Shown: positions 1 through 16,082, numbered from the stretch's first letter. The stretch is 64,000 nucleotides of DNA from Rhodanobacter sp. LX-99 (GCF_018599185.1 NZ_JAHFVL010000001.1:496001-560000); one strand, 5' to 3'. Notes: generated by a model from the sequence alone, not told the origin. Numbers and translations: made by a program.

Positions 1-2
1 TC

Positions 3-641
3 AGGGGCGGGCCCTGGGTCGCGGTATACAGCGATGAATGGCCCCGCGGGCATCGTCGCGTCTTCTACGAAACGGACGGACATGCCCGGCTGCCTGGCCG
101 CTTCGCGATCGACTGGATGAAGGTCGATGCGCAGGGAAGGACGCTGAGGAATGCTTCCGGCCTAGCTTCCAGCTCGCTTTCCTATGGTGCCGAAGTGCTG
201 GCCGTCGCCGACGCCCGCGTGGCCGCAGCACGGGACGGCATCACGGAGGCTGCAAGGATCTCCGACAACCATGCCCACCCGCACCCGGATGCCGCGGGGA
301 ACTACATTTCATTGGCGCTCGAAGGCGGGCAATTCGCCACCTACGAGCATCTCCGCCCGGGGAGCCTGAAAGTCGCCAGGGGAGACCATGTCAGCGCAGG
401 ACAAGTCCTCGCCGAGGTCGGATTCACCGGCGATTCGACCGAACCCCACCTGCACTTCCATGTGTCGGATTCGCCCAGTCCGCTGCAAGGCGAAGGCATG
501 CCCTACTCCCTGAGTCGCGTCCTCCTGCTCGGGCGCTTCGAGGATTGGAATGACCTGGGATCGCGGCGATGGCGGGATTTCCCGCCGCGCGTCGTCGACC
601 GCGAATTCCCCCAGGGAGGCGACGTGGTCGATTTCAAATGA
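3..641 (+). CDS. M23 family metallopeptidase (C-terminal part, 5' end outside window)
   Basis: The reading frame is open from the first bases of the window to a TGA at 639-641, so only the C-terminal 212 or so residues are seen. It has the LytM/M23 signature: an H-x-H-x-D segment (AHPHPDAAGNYISL) followed by the zinc-ligand motif EPHLHFHV after a GD/VLAEVGFTGDS stretch. M23 enzymes are zinc endopeptidases that cut peptidoglycan cross-bridges in the periplasm. A tail of about 50 residues follows the HLHFH motif. An internal ATG at 117 exists, but the frame upstream also reads as sensible protein, so I treat the gene as truncated by the window edge. It converges on the UvrA-like gene with a 90-bp gap. 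Confidence 0.85.
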   Translation, partial: RGGPWVAVYSDEWPRGHRRVFYETDGHARLPGRFAIDWMKVDAQGRTLRNASGLASSSLSYGAEVLAVADARVAAARDGITEAARISDNHAHPHPDAAGNYISLALEGGQFATYEHLRPGSLKVARGDHVSAGQVLAEVGFTGDSTEPHLHFHVSDSPSPLQGEGMPYSLSRVLLLGRFEDWNDLGSRRWRDFPPRVVDREFPQGGDVVDFK

Positions 642-731
642 CCTCGCCGGAAACCCGCCGTCGAACCCACCGGACCCGGCAAACGCCGTCGACCATCTCG
701 TGGCCGTGATGATCCCTCACTGTCGCGAGGA

Positions 732-3128
<2,397 letters not shown>

Positions 3129-3156
3129 CGTGCCTCCACCGGCATCGCCGGACGGT

Positions 3157-3567
3157 TCAGCGCACTTCGTTGATGCGGATATGGTTGCCGGAAGGATCGC
3201 GGAAGGCGCAGTCGCGAATCCCGTACGGCTGCATGGTCGGCTCCTGGATGACTTCGGCGCCGCTGGCCTGCAGCCGCTCGAAGGTGCCGTCGAGGTCGGC
3301 GGTGGCCAGGATGATCATGCCGTAGGTTCCCTTGGCCATCATCTCGGCGATGGTGCGGCGCTCGTCGTCGGTGATGCCGGGGGCGGCGGCCGGCGGGTGC
3401 AGGACGATGGACGTGCCGGGCTGGCCGGCGGGGCCGACCGTGATCCAGCGCATGCCTTGATAGGCGACGTCCTTGCGCACCTCGAAGCCGAGGGTGTCGC
3501 GATAGAAGGCCAGCGCCGCGTCCGCGCCGGTGTGCGGGAGGAAACTCGAGTGAATGGTGATATCCAT
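3157..3567 (-). CDS. VOC (glyoxalase/bleomycin-resistance fold) family protein
   Basis: About 136 residues with the beta-alpha-beta-beta-beta repeats of the vicinal oxygen chelate fold: an N-terminal MDITIHSSFLPH strand, AFYRDTLGFEVR helix, and a C-terminal GIRDCAFRDPSGNHIRI motif. Such proteins are metal-dependent enzymes or drug-binding proteins; the substrate cannot be read from sequence. Two ATGs are possible, 3576 and 3567. I prefer 3567 because an AGGA lies 8 nt upstream and homologues I recall begin MDITIHS. It lies between the UvrA-like gene and an AraC-type regulator on the same strand, so co-transcription is plausible. Confidence 0.85.
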   Translation of the reverse strand: MDITIHSSFLPHTGADAALAFYRDTLGFEVRKDVAYQGMRWITVGPAGQPGTSIVLHPPAAAPGITDDERRTIAEMMAKGTYGMIILATADLDGTFERLQASGAEVIQEPTMQPYGIRDCAFRDPSGNHIRINEVR

Positions 3568-3648
3568 GGCAGTCATCCTGGGTGTGGTCGGGCCGTCATG
3601 CTAGAGCGGACCGGCAGGCCGGCGCTTCTCGATTCCTGATCGGCCGGG

Positions 3649-4062
3649 TCACCTGATCGGCCTCGTCACCAATTTGGCCACGCACGACGGCATCCCCTCC
3701 GTCGCGAGCGCCGCCTCGCGCCGATACACGCTGGGCGGCGTGCCGACCAGTTCGGCGAAGCGGCTGCTGAAGGTGCCCAGCGACGCGCAGCCGACCTCGA
3801 AGCAGACCTCGGTGACGCTGAGGTCGCCACGACGCAGCAGCGCCATCGCGCGTTCGATCCGCCGCGTCATCAGGTAGCTGTACGGCGACTCGCCGTAGGC
3901 GAGGCGGAACTGGCGGCTGAGATGACCGGCCGACATGTCCACGCCGCGGGCGAGCGCCTCGACGTCCAGCGGCTGCGCGTACTCCCGGTCGATCCGGTCG
4001 CGGACGCGGCGTAGCCGCGCGAGGTCGCGCAGGTGCTGCGTTTCGGCGGGTCTGCTGGTCAT
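3649..4062 (-). CDS. AraC-family helix-turn-helix transcriptional regulator (DNA-binding domain only)
   Basis: About 137 residues, essentially an AraC/XylS DNA-binding domain alone. It shows a first HTH (LDVEALARGVDMSAGHLSRQ), the linking FRLAYGESPYSYLMTRRIERA helix and a second HTH (SVTEVCFEVGCASLGTFSSR) ending in FAELVGTPPSVYRR. No N-terminal ligand domain is present. The open frame extends upstream to 4137 but the ATG at 4062 (MTSRPAE) gives the usual family length. Single-domain AraC proteins commonly regulate an adjacent VOC gene, and here the VOC and UvrA-like genes lie directly downstream on the same strand. Regulation of those two genes is an inference from position. Confidence 0.88.
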   Translation of the reverse strand: MTSRPAETQHLRDLARLRRVRDRIDREYAQPLDVEALARGVDMSAGHLSRQFRLAYGESPYSYLMTRRIERAMALLRRGDLSVTEVCFEVGCASLGTFSSRFAELVGTPPSVYRREAALATEGMPSCVAKLVTRPIR

Positions 4063-4169
4063 CGGCGCGATCGTGTCATGCCGCAGCGGCGTGCTCAAGC
4101 CGTCGACGTGAGCACCGGGGACTCTGCTAAGTTGCAACCCTTGCCATATCCATCGCCCAGGGGGACGCC

Positions 4170-5105
4170 ATGCTTCGCCGCCATCTCATTGCCGCATTCG
4201 CGCTGACCACCGGCCTGCTGGCACTGCCCGCCCTCGCCGCCGAGCAGGACAAGCCCACGCCGACCGCGAAGGAAATCCTGGCCAGGTCCACGCCGGCCGA
4301 GTGGCGCACGCCGGACCCGCAGAACCTGCTGTTCATGCAGCTGCCGACCGGGCGCGTGGTGATCGAGCTGGCGCCGGACTTCACCCCGCTGCACGCGGCG
4401 AACATCCGCACCCTGGTGCGCGGGCACTATTTCGACGGGCTGGCGATCATCCGCGTGCAGGACAACTTCGTCACCCAGTGGGGCGACCCCAACGACGACG
4501 AGAACGGCGACAAGAGCAAGATCCGCTCGCTGGGCAAGGCCAGCAAGACGCTGCCGCCGGAGTTCACCCGCGCGATCGACCCGAAGCTGCCGTGGACGGC
4601 GCTGCCGGACGGCGACGTGTACGCGCCCGAGGTGGGTTTCAGCGAGGGCTTCCCGGTGGGGCGCGACCCGGCCAGCGGGCAGGAGTGGGTGGCGCACTGC
4701 TACGGCACGGTCGGCGTGGCGCGCGACGTGGCGCCAGAGACCGGCAGCGGCAGCTCGCTGTACGCGGTGATCGGTCAGGCGCGCCGACTGGACCACAACC
4801 TCGCCGTGGCCGGCCGCGTGCTGGAGGGCATGCCGCTGCTGTCCGGGCTGCCGCGCGGTCCCGAGCCGATGGGCTTTTACACGGAACCGCGGCAGCGCGT
4901 CACCATCGAATCGGTGCGGCTGGCGGCCGACATGCCGGCGAAAGACCGCCCGGCGATCCAGGTGCTGCGCACCGACAGCGCCAGCTTCGCCGCGCTGGTC
5001 GAGGCGAAACGCAACGGCCGCAACGCGTTCTATCCCAAGCCGGCCGGCAAGGTCGACCTGTGCGGCATCGACGTGCCGGTACGCGAGGCGAAGCCGGCAC
5101 CCTGA
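4170..5105 (+). CDS. Secreted cyclophilin-type peptidylprolyl isomerase
   Basis: 311 residues. A Sec signal peptide is evident (MLRRHLIAAFALTTGLLALPALAA, cut before EQ). The mature part has the cyclophilin core: QLPTGRVVIELAPDFTPLHAANIRTL followed by YFDGLAIIRVQDNFVTQWGDP. An insertion separates this from GTVGVARDVAPETGSGSS, which is the equivalent of the family's GxxxMA...NSxGSQF strand. Cyclophilins speed cis-trans isomerisation of prolyl bonds; the signal peptide places this one in the periplasm. The length, about 120 residues over the minimal domain, reflects the insert and a C-terminal extension. The gene is transcribed divergently from the AraC-type regulator, with about 107 bp between starts. 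Confidence 0.88.
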   Translation: MLRRHLIAAFALTTGLLALPALAAEQDKPTPTAKEILARSTPAEWRTPDPQNLLFMQLPTGRVVIELAPDFTPLHAANIRTLVRGHYFDGLAIIRVQDNFVTQWGDPNDDENGDKSKIRSLGKASKTLPPEFTRAIDPKLPWTALPDGDVYAPEVGFSEGFPVGRDPASGQEWVAHCYGTVGVARDVAPETGSGSSLYAVIGQARRLDHNLAVAGRVLEGMPLLSGLPRGPEPMGFYTEPRQRVTIESVRLAADMPAKDRPAIQVLRTDSASFAALVEAKRNGRNAFYPKPAGKVDLCGIDVPVREAKPAP

Positions 5106-5175
5106 CGCCGCCACGAACATTTTGTTCACCCGCGTCGGTTACCTTGCTTTTCTTGCCGACGCCGGAAACCGTGAC

Positions 5176-5769
5176 ATGCCGTTGAACGACACCCTGGCCT
5201 TCCTGCGCGCCTGGCTGCGCGATCCACGCGGCATCGGCGCGGTGACGCCGTCCGGCGCTGCACTGGCGCGGCTGATGACCAGCCACGCCAGCGCGCTGGG
5301 CGGGCCGGTGATCGAACTGGGGCCGGGCACCGGCGCACTGACCCGCGCCCTGCTGGCGCGCGGCGTGCCGCTGCACCGGCTGGCCCTGATCGAGGCCGAC
5401 CCGCACTTCGCCGACGCACTGAGCCGGCGCTACCCGGAGGCGACCATCCTGCGCATGGACGCCGCCCGGCTAGGCGATACCGAGTCGCTGTTCGGCGACG
5501 AACGCGCCTGTGCCGTGGTCAGCGGCCTGCCGCTGCTGTCGATGCCGCCAGCCCAGGTCGCCGCGATCGTGCAGGGCGCGTTCGAACGCCAGCTGCGCAG
5601 CGGCGGCATGTTCTACCAGTTCACCTACGGCCCGCGCTGTCCGCTGCCGCCGGCCCTGCTCGCGCGGCTGAACCTGCAGGCCCGCCGCGTCGGCAGTGCC
5701 CTGCTCAACCTGCCGCCGGCGGCGGTCTACTGCGTCAGCCGGCGAGCGGAGATCCAGGTCGCGGCCTGA
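5176..5769 (+). CDS. PmtA-like phospholipid N-methyltransferase / class I SAM methyltransferase
   Basis: About 197 residues. SAM-binding motif I is VIELGPGTGALTRALL, followed by an acidic motif II (LALIEADPHFADAL). A SGLPLLSMP segment and the FYQFTYGPRCPLP region resemble bacterial phospholipid N-methyltransferases and rRNA-dimethylase-like enzymes. The open frame starts at a TTG at 5122, but the ATG at 5176 (MPLNDTLAFLRAWLRDP) gives the usual N-terminus for the family, which begins with an amphipathic helix. Likely role is methylation of phosphatidylethanolamine at the inner membrane; the exact substrate is an inference. It follows the cyclophilin gene with a 70-bp gap on the same strand. 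Confidence 0.8.
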   Translation: MPLNDTLAFLRAWLRDPRGIGAVTPSGAALARLMTSHASALGGPVIELGPGTGALTRALLARGVPLHRLALIEADPHFADALSRRYPEATILRMDAARLGDTESLFGDERACAVVSGLPLLSMPPAQVAAIVQGAFERQLRSGGMFYQFTYGPRCPLPPALLARLNLQARRVGSALLNLPPAAVYCVSRRAEIQVAA

Positions 5770-5944
5770 TCCGCGCCCGGCAACCGGGACGCATCGAACA
5801 GGGTTCGCCCGTCGACCGCGCGTGAACGAGGTCTGAAAGCGCCGGGCCATCACCACATAACCTTTGCATGTCTCCGGCTATGACTTGTGCCGGTGCCCCG
5901 GCACGTCCGGACGACGTGCGGGCCAACCGCCGCAGGAGTGACGG

Positions 5945-8092
5945 ATGAAACGCAGCCGGAAAGCACTCAGCTGGATCGCGGGCATCGTGCTGGCGTTGGT
6001 CGTGGTGCTGCTGATCGTGGTCGCCACGTTCGACTGGAACCGCATGAAGCCGTTCATCGGCGACAAGGTCAGCCAGGCGATCGGCCGACCATTCGCGATC
6101 AATGGCGAGCTGACCGTGGATTGGCAGCGCGATCGCAACGGCAGCTGGCCCGGCTCGTGGTTGCCGTGGCCCGAATTCACCGCGCGCGACATCAGCATCG
6201 CCAACCCGGACTGGGCGACCCAGCCGCAGTTCGCCCACCTCGACGCGCTGCGCTTCCGGCTGTCGCCGCTGCCGTTGCTGGCACACCGCATCGACGTGCC
6301 CACGCTGCAGCTGGTGCATCCCACGGCCGATCTCGAGCGCGACAAATCGGGGCGTGCCAGCTGGGATTTCGCGCTGCCGGAAAGCACGGCGCCTTCCGCC
6401 TGGAAGCTGCAGCTGGGCACGATCGGTTTCGACCAGGGGCTGCTCACGCTCGACGACGCGGCCCGCCGCGTGAAGCTCAAGCTGGTGGTGGAGCCGCTGC
6501 AGGCGGCGATCCCGTACGACCAGATCGTGGCCCGGCAATCCAGCGCCGCGCGCGAGGAGGCCGGCAAGACGCTGGGCGCCGCGGCGAAGAAAACCCTGGC
6601 CAGCGGCGATGCCGGGCCGGACAAGGACAAGACGAAGGCATCCATCGCCTATCAGTTCGGCTGGACTGCCGAAGGCAGCTACCAGGGCAGCCCGCTCAAG
6701 GGCCACGGCAAGACCGGCGCCGTGCTGGCATTGCAGGACACGACCACGCCGTTCCCGCTGCAGGCCGACGTGCGCATCGGCGACAGCCGCATCGCCCTGG
6801 TCGGCACGCTGACCGATCCGCTGCACCTGGGCGCGCTGGACGTACGCCTGTGGCTGTCCGGCTCCAACATGGCCAAGCTATATCCGATCACCGGCATCAC
6901 CCTGCCCGACACCCCGCCGTACGCCACCGAAGGCCACCTGAAGGCCGAACTGCACCGCAGCGGCAGCCGCTATAGCTACCAGGACTTCCGCGGCCGCGTC
7001 GGCGGCAGCGACCTGGCCGGCAACATGGTGTTCGTCACCGGCGGCAAGCGCCCCAAGTTGAGCGGCGACGTGCACTCGAAGCTGCTGCAGTTCGCCGACC
7101 TGGCCCCGCTGATCGGCGCCGATTCCAACGCCGGGAAAAAGCAGCGCGGCGACGCCACGCCGCAGCCCGCCGACAAGCTGCTGCCGGTCGAACCGTTCCG
7201 CACCGACCGCTGGCAGGCGATGGATGCGGACGTGACTTTCACCGGCGCGCGCATCGTGCGCGGCGAGGCGCTGCCGATCGACTCGCTAGGCACCCACCTG
7301 GTCCTGAACAACGGCGCCCTGTACCTGGACCCGCTGAGCTTCGGGCTGGCCGGCGGCACCGTGCGCAGCAACATCACCCTCGACGGCAGCCGGGCACCGA
7401 TGCGCGGCCTGCTGAAACTCGACGCGCGCCATCTCAGGCTCAAGCAGCTGTTCCCGACTTTCGAGCCGATGCGCACCAGCTTCGGCGAGATCAACGGCGA
7501 AGCCGCGCTCGATGCGCAGGGCAATTCCATCGCCGCCCTGCTCGGCAGCGCGAACGGCGAGCTGAAGCTGCTGATGAACGACGGCGCGATCAGCAAGACC
7601 CTGCTGGAAACCGCCGGCCTCAACGTGGCCAACATCGTCATCGGCAAGCTGTTCGGCGACAAGACCGTGCAGATCAACTGCGCGGCCGCCGACATGGCCG
7701 CCAGCAACGGCCTGTTCGACATGCGCCTGTTCGTGTTCGACACCGACGACGCCGTCATCGACGTCACCGGCACGGTGAACTTCGCCGACGAAAAACTCGA
7801 CCTGGACGTGAAACCGCACACCAAGGGTTTCCGCGTGTTCTCGCTGCGCTCGCCGCTGTACGTCCGCGGCACGCTGAAGAACCCGAACGTCGGCGTGCAG
7901 GCCGGTCCGCTGCTGGCGCGCGGCGCCGGCGCGGTCGCGCTGGGCGTGGTCGCCGCCCCGGCCGCCGCCCTGCTCGCGCTGGTCGCGCCCAGCCACGGCG
8001 ACGCCGGCGACAACACCTGCCGTGCCGTCCTGCAGCAGCTGCGCAGCTCCGGCAAGATGATGCCGGCAGGCAAGCCGGCGGCGAAGAAATAG
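5945..8092 (+). CDS. AsmA family protein (inner-membrane anchored, periplasmic lipid-transfer type)
   Basis: 715 residues. A single N-terminal membrane anchor (about residues 8-28: LSWIAGIVLALVVVLLIVVA) is followed by the AsmA start FDWNRMKPFIGDKVSQAIGRPF and a long beta-rich periplasmic region with repeats of the SLGTHLVLNNGALYLDPLSF type. A C-terminal AsmA_2-type segment (DTDDAVIDVTGTVNFADEKLDLDVKPH) ends in SPLYVRGTLKNPNVGV. AsmA/TamB-like proteins form bridge-like grooves thought to help move phospholipids to the outer membrane. Start ATG 5945 is preceded by AGGAGTGACGG. About 175 bp separate it from the methyltransferase upstream and I see no clear terminator there. Confidence 0.9.
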   Translation: MKRSRKALSWIAGIVLALVVVLLIVVATFDWNRMKPFIGDKVSQAIGRPFAINGELTVDWQRDRNGSWPGSWLPWPEFTARDISIANPDWATQPQFAHLDALRFRLSPLPLLAHRIDVPTLQLVHPTADLERDKSGRASWDFALPESTAPSAWKLQLGTIGFDQGLLTLDDAARRVKLKLVVEPLQAAIPYDQIVARQSSAAREEAGKTLGAAAKKTLASGDAGPDKDKTKASIAYQFGWTAEGSYQGSPLKGHGKTGAVLALQDTTTPFPLQADVRIGDSRIALVGTLTDPLHLGALDVRLWLSGSNMAKLYPITGITLPDTPPYATEGHLKAELHRSGSRYSYQDFRGRVGGSDLAGNMVFVTGGKRPKLSGDVHSKLLQFADLAPLIGADSNAGKKQRGDATPQPADKLLPVEPFRTDRWQAMDADVTFTGARIVRGEALPIDSLGTHLVLNNGALYLDPLSFGLAGGTVRSNITLDGSRAPMRGLLKLDARHLRLKQLFPTFEPMRTSFGEINGEAALDAQGNSIAALLGSANGELKLLMNDGAISKTLLETAGLNVANIVIGKLFGDKTVQINCAAADMAASNGLFDMRLFVFDTDDAVIDVTGTVNFADEKLDLDVKPHTKGFRVFSLRSPLYVRGTLKNPNVGVQAGPLLARGAGAVALGVVAAPAAALLALVAPSHGDAGDNTCRAVLQQLRSSGKMMPAGKPAAKK

Positions 8093-8158
8093 GCACCGGC
8101 ACGTCACACACGATGGCCGGCGCTAGAATGCCGGCACTCTTCTTCGCGCGAATTCCCC

Positions 8159-9088
8159 ATGCAACCCGTCAACCAGGCCCGTCTGCAGATTCATTTCTGC
8201 GTGTTGCTGTGGGGCTTCACTGCGATTCTCGGCAAGTTGATCACGCTGCCGGCGCTGCCGCTGGTGTGGTGGCGCATGTTGCTGGTGGTGGCGGCGCTGC
8301 TGCTGATGCCGCGGGTCTGGCGCGGCTTGCGCGCGATGCCGGCGCGGCTGATCTGGGCGTATGCCGGCATCGGCGTGCTGGTGTCGCTGCACTGGCTGAC
8401 TTTCTATGCGGCGATCAAGCTGTCGAATGCGTCGGTCGGCGCCACCTGCATCGCGCTGGGGCCGGTGTTCCTGGCCTTCATCGAGCCGTGGATCGCCAGG
8501 CGCAGGTTCGACCCGCGCGAGCTGCTGATCGGCGTGGCGGTGGTGCCGGGCGTGGTGATGGTGGTGGGCGGCGTCCCGCACGACATGCGCCTCGGCATCG
8601 CGGTGGGCGTGCTGTCGGCGCTGTTCGTGGCGTTCTTCGGCTCGCTCAACAAGCGCCTGGTCGAGCACGGCGACCCGCTCACGGTGACCTTCATCGAACT
8701 GGGCACCGGCACCGTCTTCCTCACCCTGCTCGCACCGTTCATCCCGCATGCCGGCCCGGCGTTCATGCTGCCGGGCACGCACGATGCGCTGTTGCTGCTG
8801 GCGCTGTCGTTCGGCTGCACCCTGCTGCCGTTCGCGCTGGCGCTGGTGGCGCTGCGCCACATGAGCGCGTTCGGCACGCAGATGGTGACCAACCTGGAGC
8901 CGGTCTACGCGATCATGCTGGCGATCGTGCTGCTGGGCGAGCAGCATGAGCTGGACCGCTGGTTCTACGCCGGCGTGGCGGTGATCCTCGCCGCGGTGTT
9001 CATGCACCCGCTGCTGAACCGGCGGGCACGTACCGCCACGCAGCCCGAACTGCTCGGCACCGCCGAAAGCCACAGCATGGTCGACTGA
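8159..9088 (+). CDS. EamA/DMT superfamily permease
   Basis: 309 residues with about ten hydrophobic helices in two EamA repeats, each of five helices. The first runs from IHFCVLLWGFTAILGKLI to LSNASVGATCIALGPVFLAF; the second ends in LEPVYAIMLAIVLLGE, the conserved EamA signature before the last helix. The drug/metabolite transporter superfamily exports amino acids, nucleosides or other small solutes through the inner membrane; the substrate cannot be told from sequence. ATG 8159. A methyltransferase gene follows within about 35 bp, so the two may be co-transcribed. Confidence 0.9.
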   Translation: MQPVNQARLQIHFCVLLWGFTAILGKLITLPALPLVWWRMLLVVAALLLMPRVWRGLRAMPARLIWAYAGIGVLVSLHWLTFYAAIKLSNASVGATCIALGPVFLAFIEPWIARRRFDPRELLIGVAVVPGVVMVVGGVPHDMRLGIAVGVLSALFVAFFGSLNKRLVEHGDPLTVTFIELGTGTVFLTLLAPFIPHAGPAFMLPGTHDALLLLALSFGCTLLPFALALVALRHMSAFGTQMVTNLEPVYAIMLAIVLLGEQHELDRWFYAGVAVILAAVFMHPLLNRRARTATQPELLGTAESHSMVD

Positions 9089-9121
9089 TCCATGGTCACC
9101 GGCCTTCCCGAGGAACAACCC

Positions 9122-9766
9122 ATGACCGACATGCAGCAGCACTGGGAAACGGTCTACCGGACCAAGGCGCCGGATGCGGTCAGCTGGTACCGCCCGCATC
9201 TGGATACCTCGCTGGCGCTGATCGAACGCGCCGCGCCCGATCGCAACGCGGCCGTGCTCGACGTCGGCGGCGGCGCGTCGACCCTGGTCGACGACCTGCT
9301 CGCGCGCGGCTACCGCGACCTCAGCGTGCTCGACATTTCCGCGGCGGCATTGAACGTCGCCCGCGAACGCCTGGGCGAAACGGCGAACGCGGTGACCTGG
9401 CTGGCGGCCGACCTGCTCGACGCGCCGCTGCAGGAAGCGCGCTACGACCTGTGGCACGACCGCGCCGTGTTCCACTTCCTGACCGAGGCGGAACAACGCG
9501 CGCGCTACCTGCGGCAGCTGGCCCGTGCGCTGAAGCCGGGCGGCCACGCGATACTGGCCACGTTCGGCCCGCAGGGCCCGCTGAAGTGCAGCGGGCTGGA
9601 TACGGTTCGCTACGACGCCGAGGGACTTGCTCGCGTGCTCGGCGACGGCTTCGCGCTGGTCGACAGCACGCTCGAATTCCACGCGACACCGTTCGGCACC
9701 ACCCAGCCATTCCTTTACGCCCTGTTCTGCAAGACATCCTCCGATACCGCGGGAGATCCGCACTGA
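9122..9766 (+). CDS. Class I SAM-dependent methyltransferase
   Basis: About 214 residues. The N-terminus MTDMQQHWETVYRTKAPDAVSWY is typical of this family. SAM motif I is AVLDVGGGASTLVDDLL, then an acidic motif II (SVLDISAAALNVARERL) and DLWHDRAVFHFLTE at the motif IV/post-motif position. LKPGGHAILATFGPQGP matches the usual motif VI. An ATG also occurs at 9092, but the GAGGAA 8 nt ahead of 9122 fits a ribosome binding site better. The substrate is unknown; relatives are annotated loosely as small-molecule (thiopurine/tellurite-like) methyltransferases. The stop overlaps the start of the next gene (TGATG), implying translational coupling with the CDF protein. Confidence 0.88.
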   Translation: MTDMQQHWETVYRTKAPDAVSWYRPHLDTSLALIERAAPDRNAAVLDVGGGASTLVDDLLARGYRDLSVLDISAAALNVARERLGETANAVTWLAADLLDAPLQEARYDLWHDRAVFHFLTEAEQRARYLRQLARALKPGGHAILATFGPQGPLKCSGLDTVRYDAEGLARVLGDGFALVDSTLEFHATPFGTTQPFLYALFCKTSSDTAGDPH

Positions 9767-10374
9767 TGGCCAATTGCGACACATGCTGCGGAGCCGCGGC
9801 CACACAACTGGCGCTGCGCCAGCGCGGCGTGCTGAAGACCGTGCTCGCCATCAACGCCGCCGCCTTCGCGGTCATGATCGTGGCCGCCATGCAGGCACAC
9901 TCCTCGGCGCTGCTGTCGGACAGCTTCGACTACCTGGGCGATGCGCTGACCTATCTCGCCAGCCTGTGGGCCGTCGGCCGCAGCATGCATGCCAAGACCC
10001 AGGTCGCACGCATCAAGGGCGGCCTGATCGTGACGGCCGGGCTGCTCGTATTGGTGCAGCTGGGCTGGCGCGCGTGGCACCCGGCCGAACCGCTGTTTGC
10101 GTGGATGGGCGCGTTCAGCCTGCTGGGCCTGTTCGCCAATGGCCTGTGCCTGCTGCTCCTGTACCGGCACCGCGACGACGACCTCAACATGTCGTCGGTC
10201 TGGACCTGTTCGCGCAACGACGTGGCCGCGAACCTGTCGGTGCTGCTCGCCGCTGCCGGCGTGTGGGCGTTCGACGCCGCATGGCCCGACCGGCTCGTCG
10301 CCCTCGGGCTGGCCGTGCTGTTGCTGCGCTCCGGATTCGGCGTGCTGCGCGACGCCGCACGCAGTACCCGCTGA
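9766..10374 (+). CDS. Cation diffusion facilitator (CDF) family, transmembrane domain only
   Basis: 202 residues from the ATG at 9766, which overlaps the preceding stop codon. The N-terminus carries three Cys in CDTCC. Six hydrophobic helices follow. Helix II holds the CDF metal-site pattern LLSDSFDYLGDALTYL and helix V has SRNDVAANLSVLLAA, so the D/D...N/D tetrad position is recognisable. The cytoplasmic C-terminal dimer domain of typical CDF proteins (about 300 residues) is absent. CDF proteins export Zn, Cd, Co or Fe against protons. The gene abuts the heavy-metal island and converges on czcA, so a role in Zn/Cd/Co efflux is likely but inferred. Confidence 0.82.
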   Translation: MANCDTCCGAAATQLALRQRGVLKTVLAINAAAFAVMIVAAMQAHSSALLSDSFDYLGDALTYLASLWAVGRSMHAKTQVARIKGGLIVTAGLLVLVQLGWRAWHPAEPLFAWMGAFSLLGLFANGLCLLLLYRHRDDDLNMSSVWTCSRNDVAANLSVLLAAAGVWAFDAAWPDRLVALGLAVLLLRSGFGVLRDAARSTR

Positions 10375-10383
10375 AACACGCCC

Positions 10384-10419
10384 AGGCCCTCGGCCACCCG
10401 ACCGGGTGGCCGAGGGCCT
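10384..10419. terminator. Bidirectional hairpin between converging CDF and czcA genes
   Basis: A perfect 16-bp inverted repeat (AGGCCCTCGGCCACCC with a GACC loop) fills the 47-bp space between the CDF stop (10374) and the czcA stop (10422). Its position between convergent genes and its high stability fit a shared transcription terminator. The flanks show only short T runs (CTCTTC on the plus side), so it is not a textbook rho-independent terminator. Confidence 0.75.
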
Positions 10420-10421
10420 CT

Positions 10422-14834
<4,413 letters not shown>

Positions 14835-14838
<4 letters not shown>

Positions 14839-16082
14839 GGGGACGAAACTCCGGCAGTGGCCGTCATCCGTTCGATGTCGGTCAACAAGGTGTGGTAACG
14901 GACGGCCGCGTCGATCTGCGCGTTGCGCAGTTCGAGCAGCGTGCGCTGGGCCTGCGACAGTGCGACGAAGCTGAAGCGCCCGGCCTCGAAACCCTCGCGG
15001 GTCAGCGTCAGCGCGGTCTCGGCCTTCGGAATCATGCGGTCGCGATGCGCTTCGAAGGCGGTGCGCGCGTGGATCAGTTCCTGGTACGTCGAGAACAGCC
15101 GCTGGCGGACGTCCATCTGCTGCGCCTGTGCGCGCGCATCGGCCGCCTCGGTCTCGGCCACGGACTGGGCCACGCTCAGCGCCGAGCGGCCGGCGCTGCC
15201 CAGCGGCAGCGAGACGCCGGCGATCAGCGCCATGTCGTTGAAGGCGGACAGCCGCCGCACGCCGACGTGCACGCTGACATCCGGCCTGGCGCTGGCGGCG
15301 GCCACGCGTTCGCGCGCCTGCGCCGCGCGCGTGTCCAGCGCCAGGCCACGCAAGACGGGATTGTCGGACAAGCGTGAAACGAGAGCCTCATACGACGGCA
15401 CCGCGGGCAGTTCGAACAGGTTGCCGGCCACCGCGTCGAAATCAGGCTCGACGGCATTCCACAAGGCAGCAAGCGAGACCCTGGCACTGGCCAGTTCGTG
15501 CGACGCGTGCTCCACCTCGATGTCGGCCCGCGCCTCGGCGATCTGCATCAGGTCGAGATCCGATTCCGGACTGCGACCGGCCTGCACCCAGCGGCGCACG
15601 GTCGCGGTCAGCTCGTGCGCAAGGGCAAGGTCCTGCGCCGCCACGGTGCTGCGCGCCTGGTCGGCGAGCACTTTGACAAAACGCCGGGTCGTCTCGGTGG
15701 CCAGTTCCAGGCGGGTCTGGTCCAGCGCATTGCGCGACCGCTCGATGTCGATGGCGCCCACCGCCCGGCGGGCGTCGCGTTTGCCGCCCCGCTCAAGGAC
15801 GCGGCCCAGCCGCACCGTGGTTTCTGCCGCCTGGACGCCGGCTACCGACCCGGTACCGCCCAGATTTTCCACATCCGCGCCCACCACCCAGGGTGGGGTC
15901 AGCCCGGCAAGATCCGCCTGCCGTTCGGCGGCGACGACCGTCCGGTCACCGGCACGGATGGCCGGGTTGTGCGCGAGCGCACGGGTTACCGCCTGCGGCA
16001 ACGAAAGCGCTTCGCCCGCGAACGCAGGCGCGCCAAATCCGCCTGCCAGCAGCAGGAGGCATAGACAACGTAAGGAAAGCAC
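14835..16082 (-). CDS. czcC: CzcC-type outer-membrane factor (TolC family)
   Basis: 415 residues. A signal peptide (LCLLLLAGGFGAPAFA) precedes LSLPQAVTRALAHNPAIRAGDRTV, the typical start of the first outer-membrane-factor repeat. The rest is alpha-helical with two TolC-like repeats, including EVGRSP-like linkers and the DVSVHVGVRRLSAFNDMALIAGVSLPLG strand pair. It forms the outer-membrane exit duct for the CzcBA pump. It is the first of the three czc structural genes and lies 66 bp downstream of the small His-containing protein gene on the same strand. Start ATG 16082. Confidence 0.92.
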
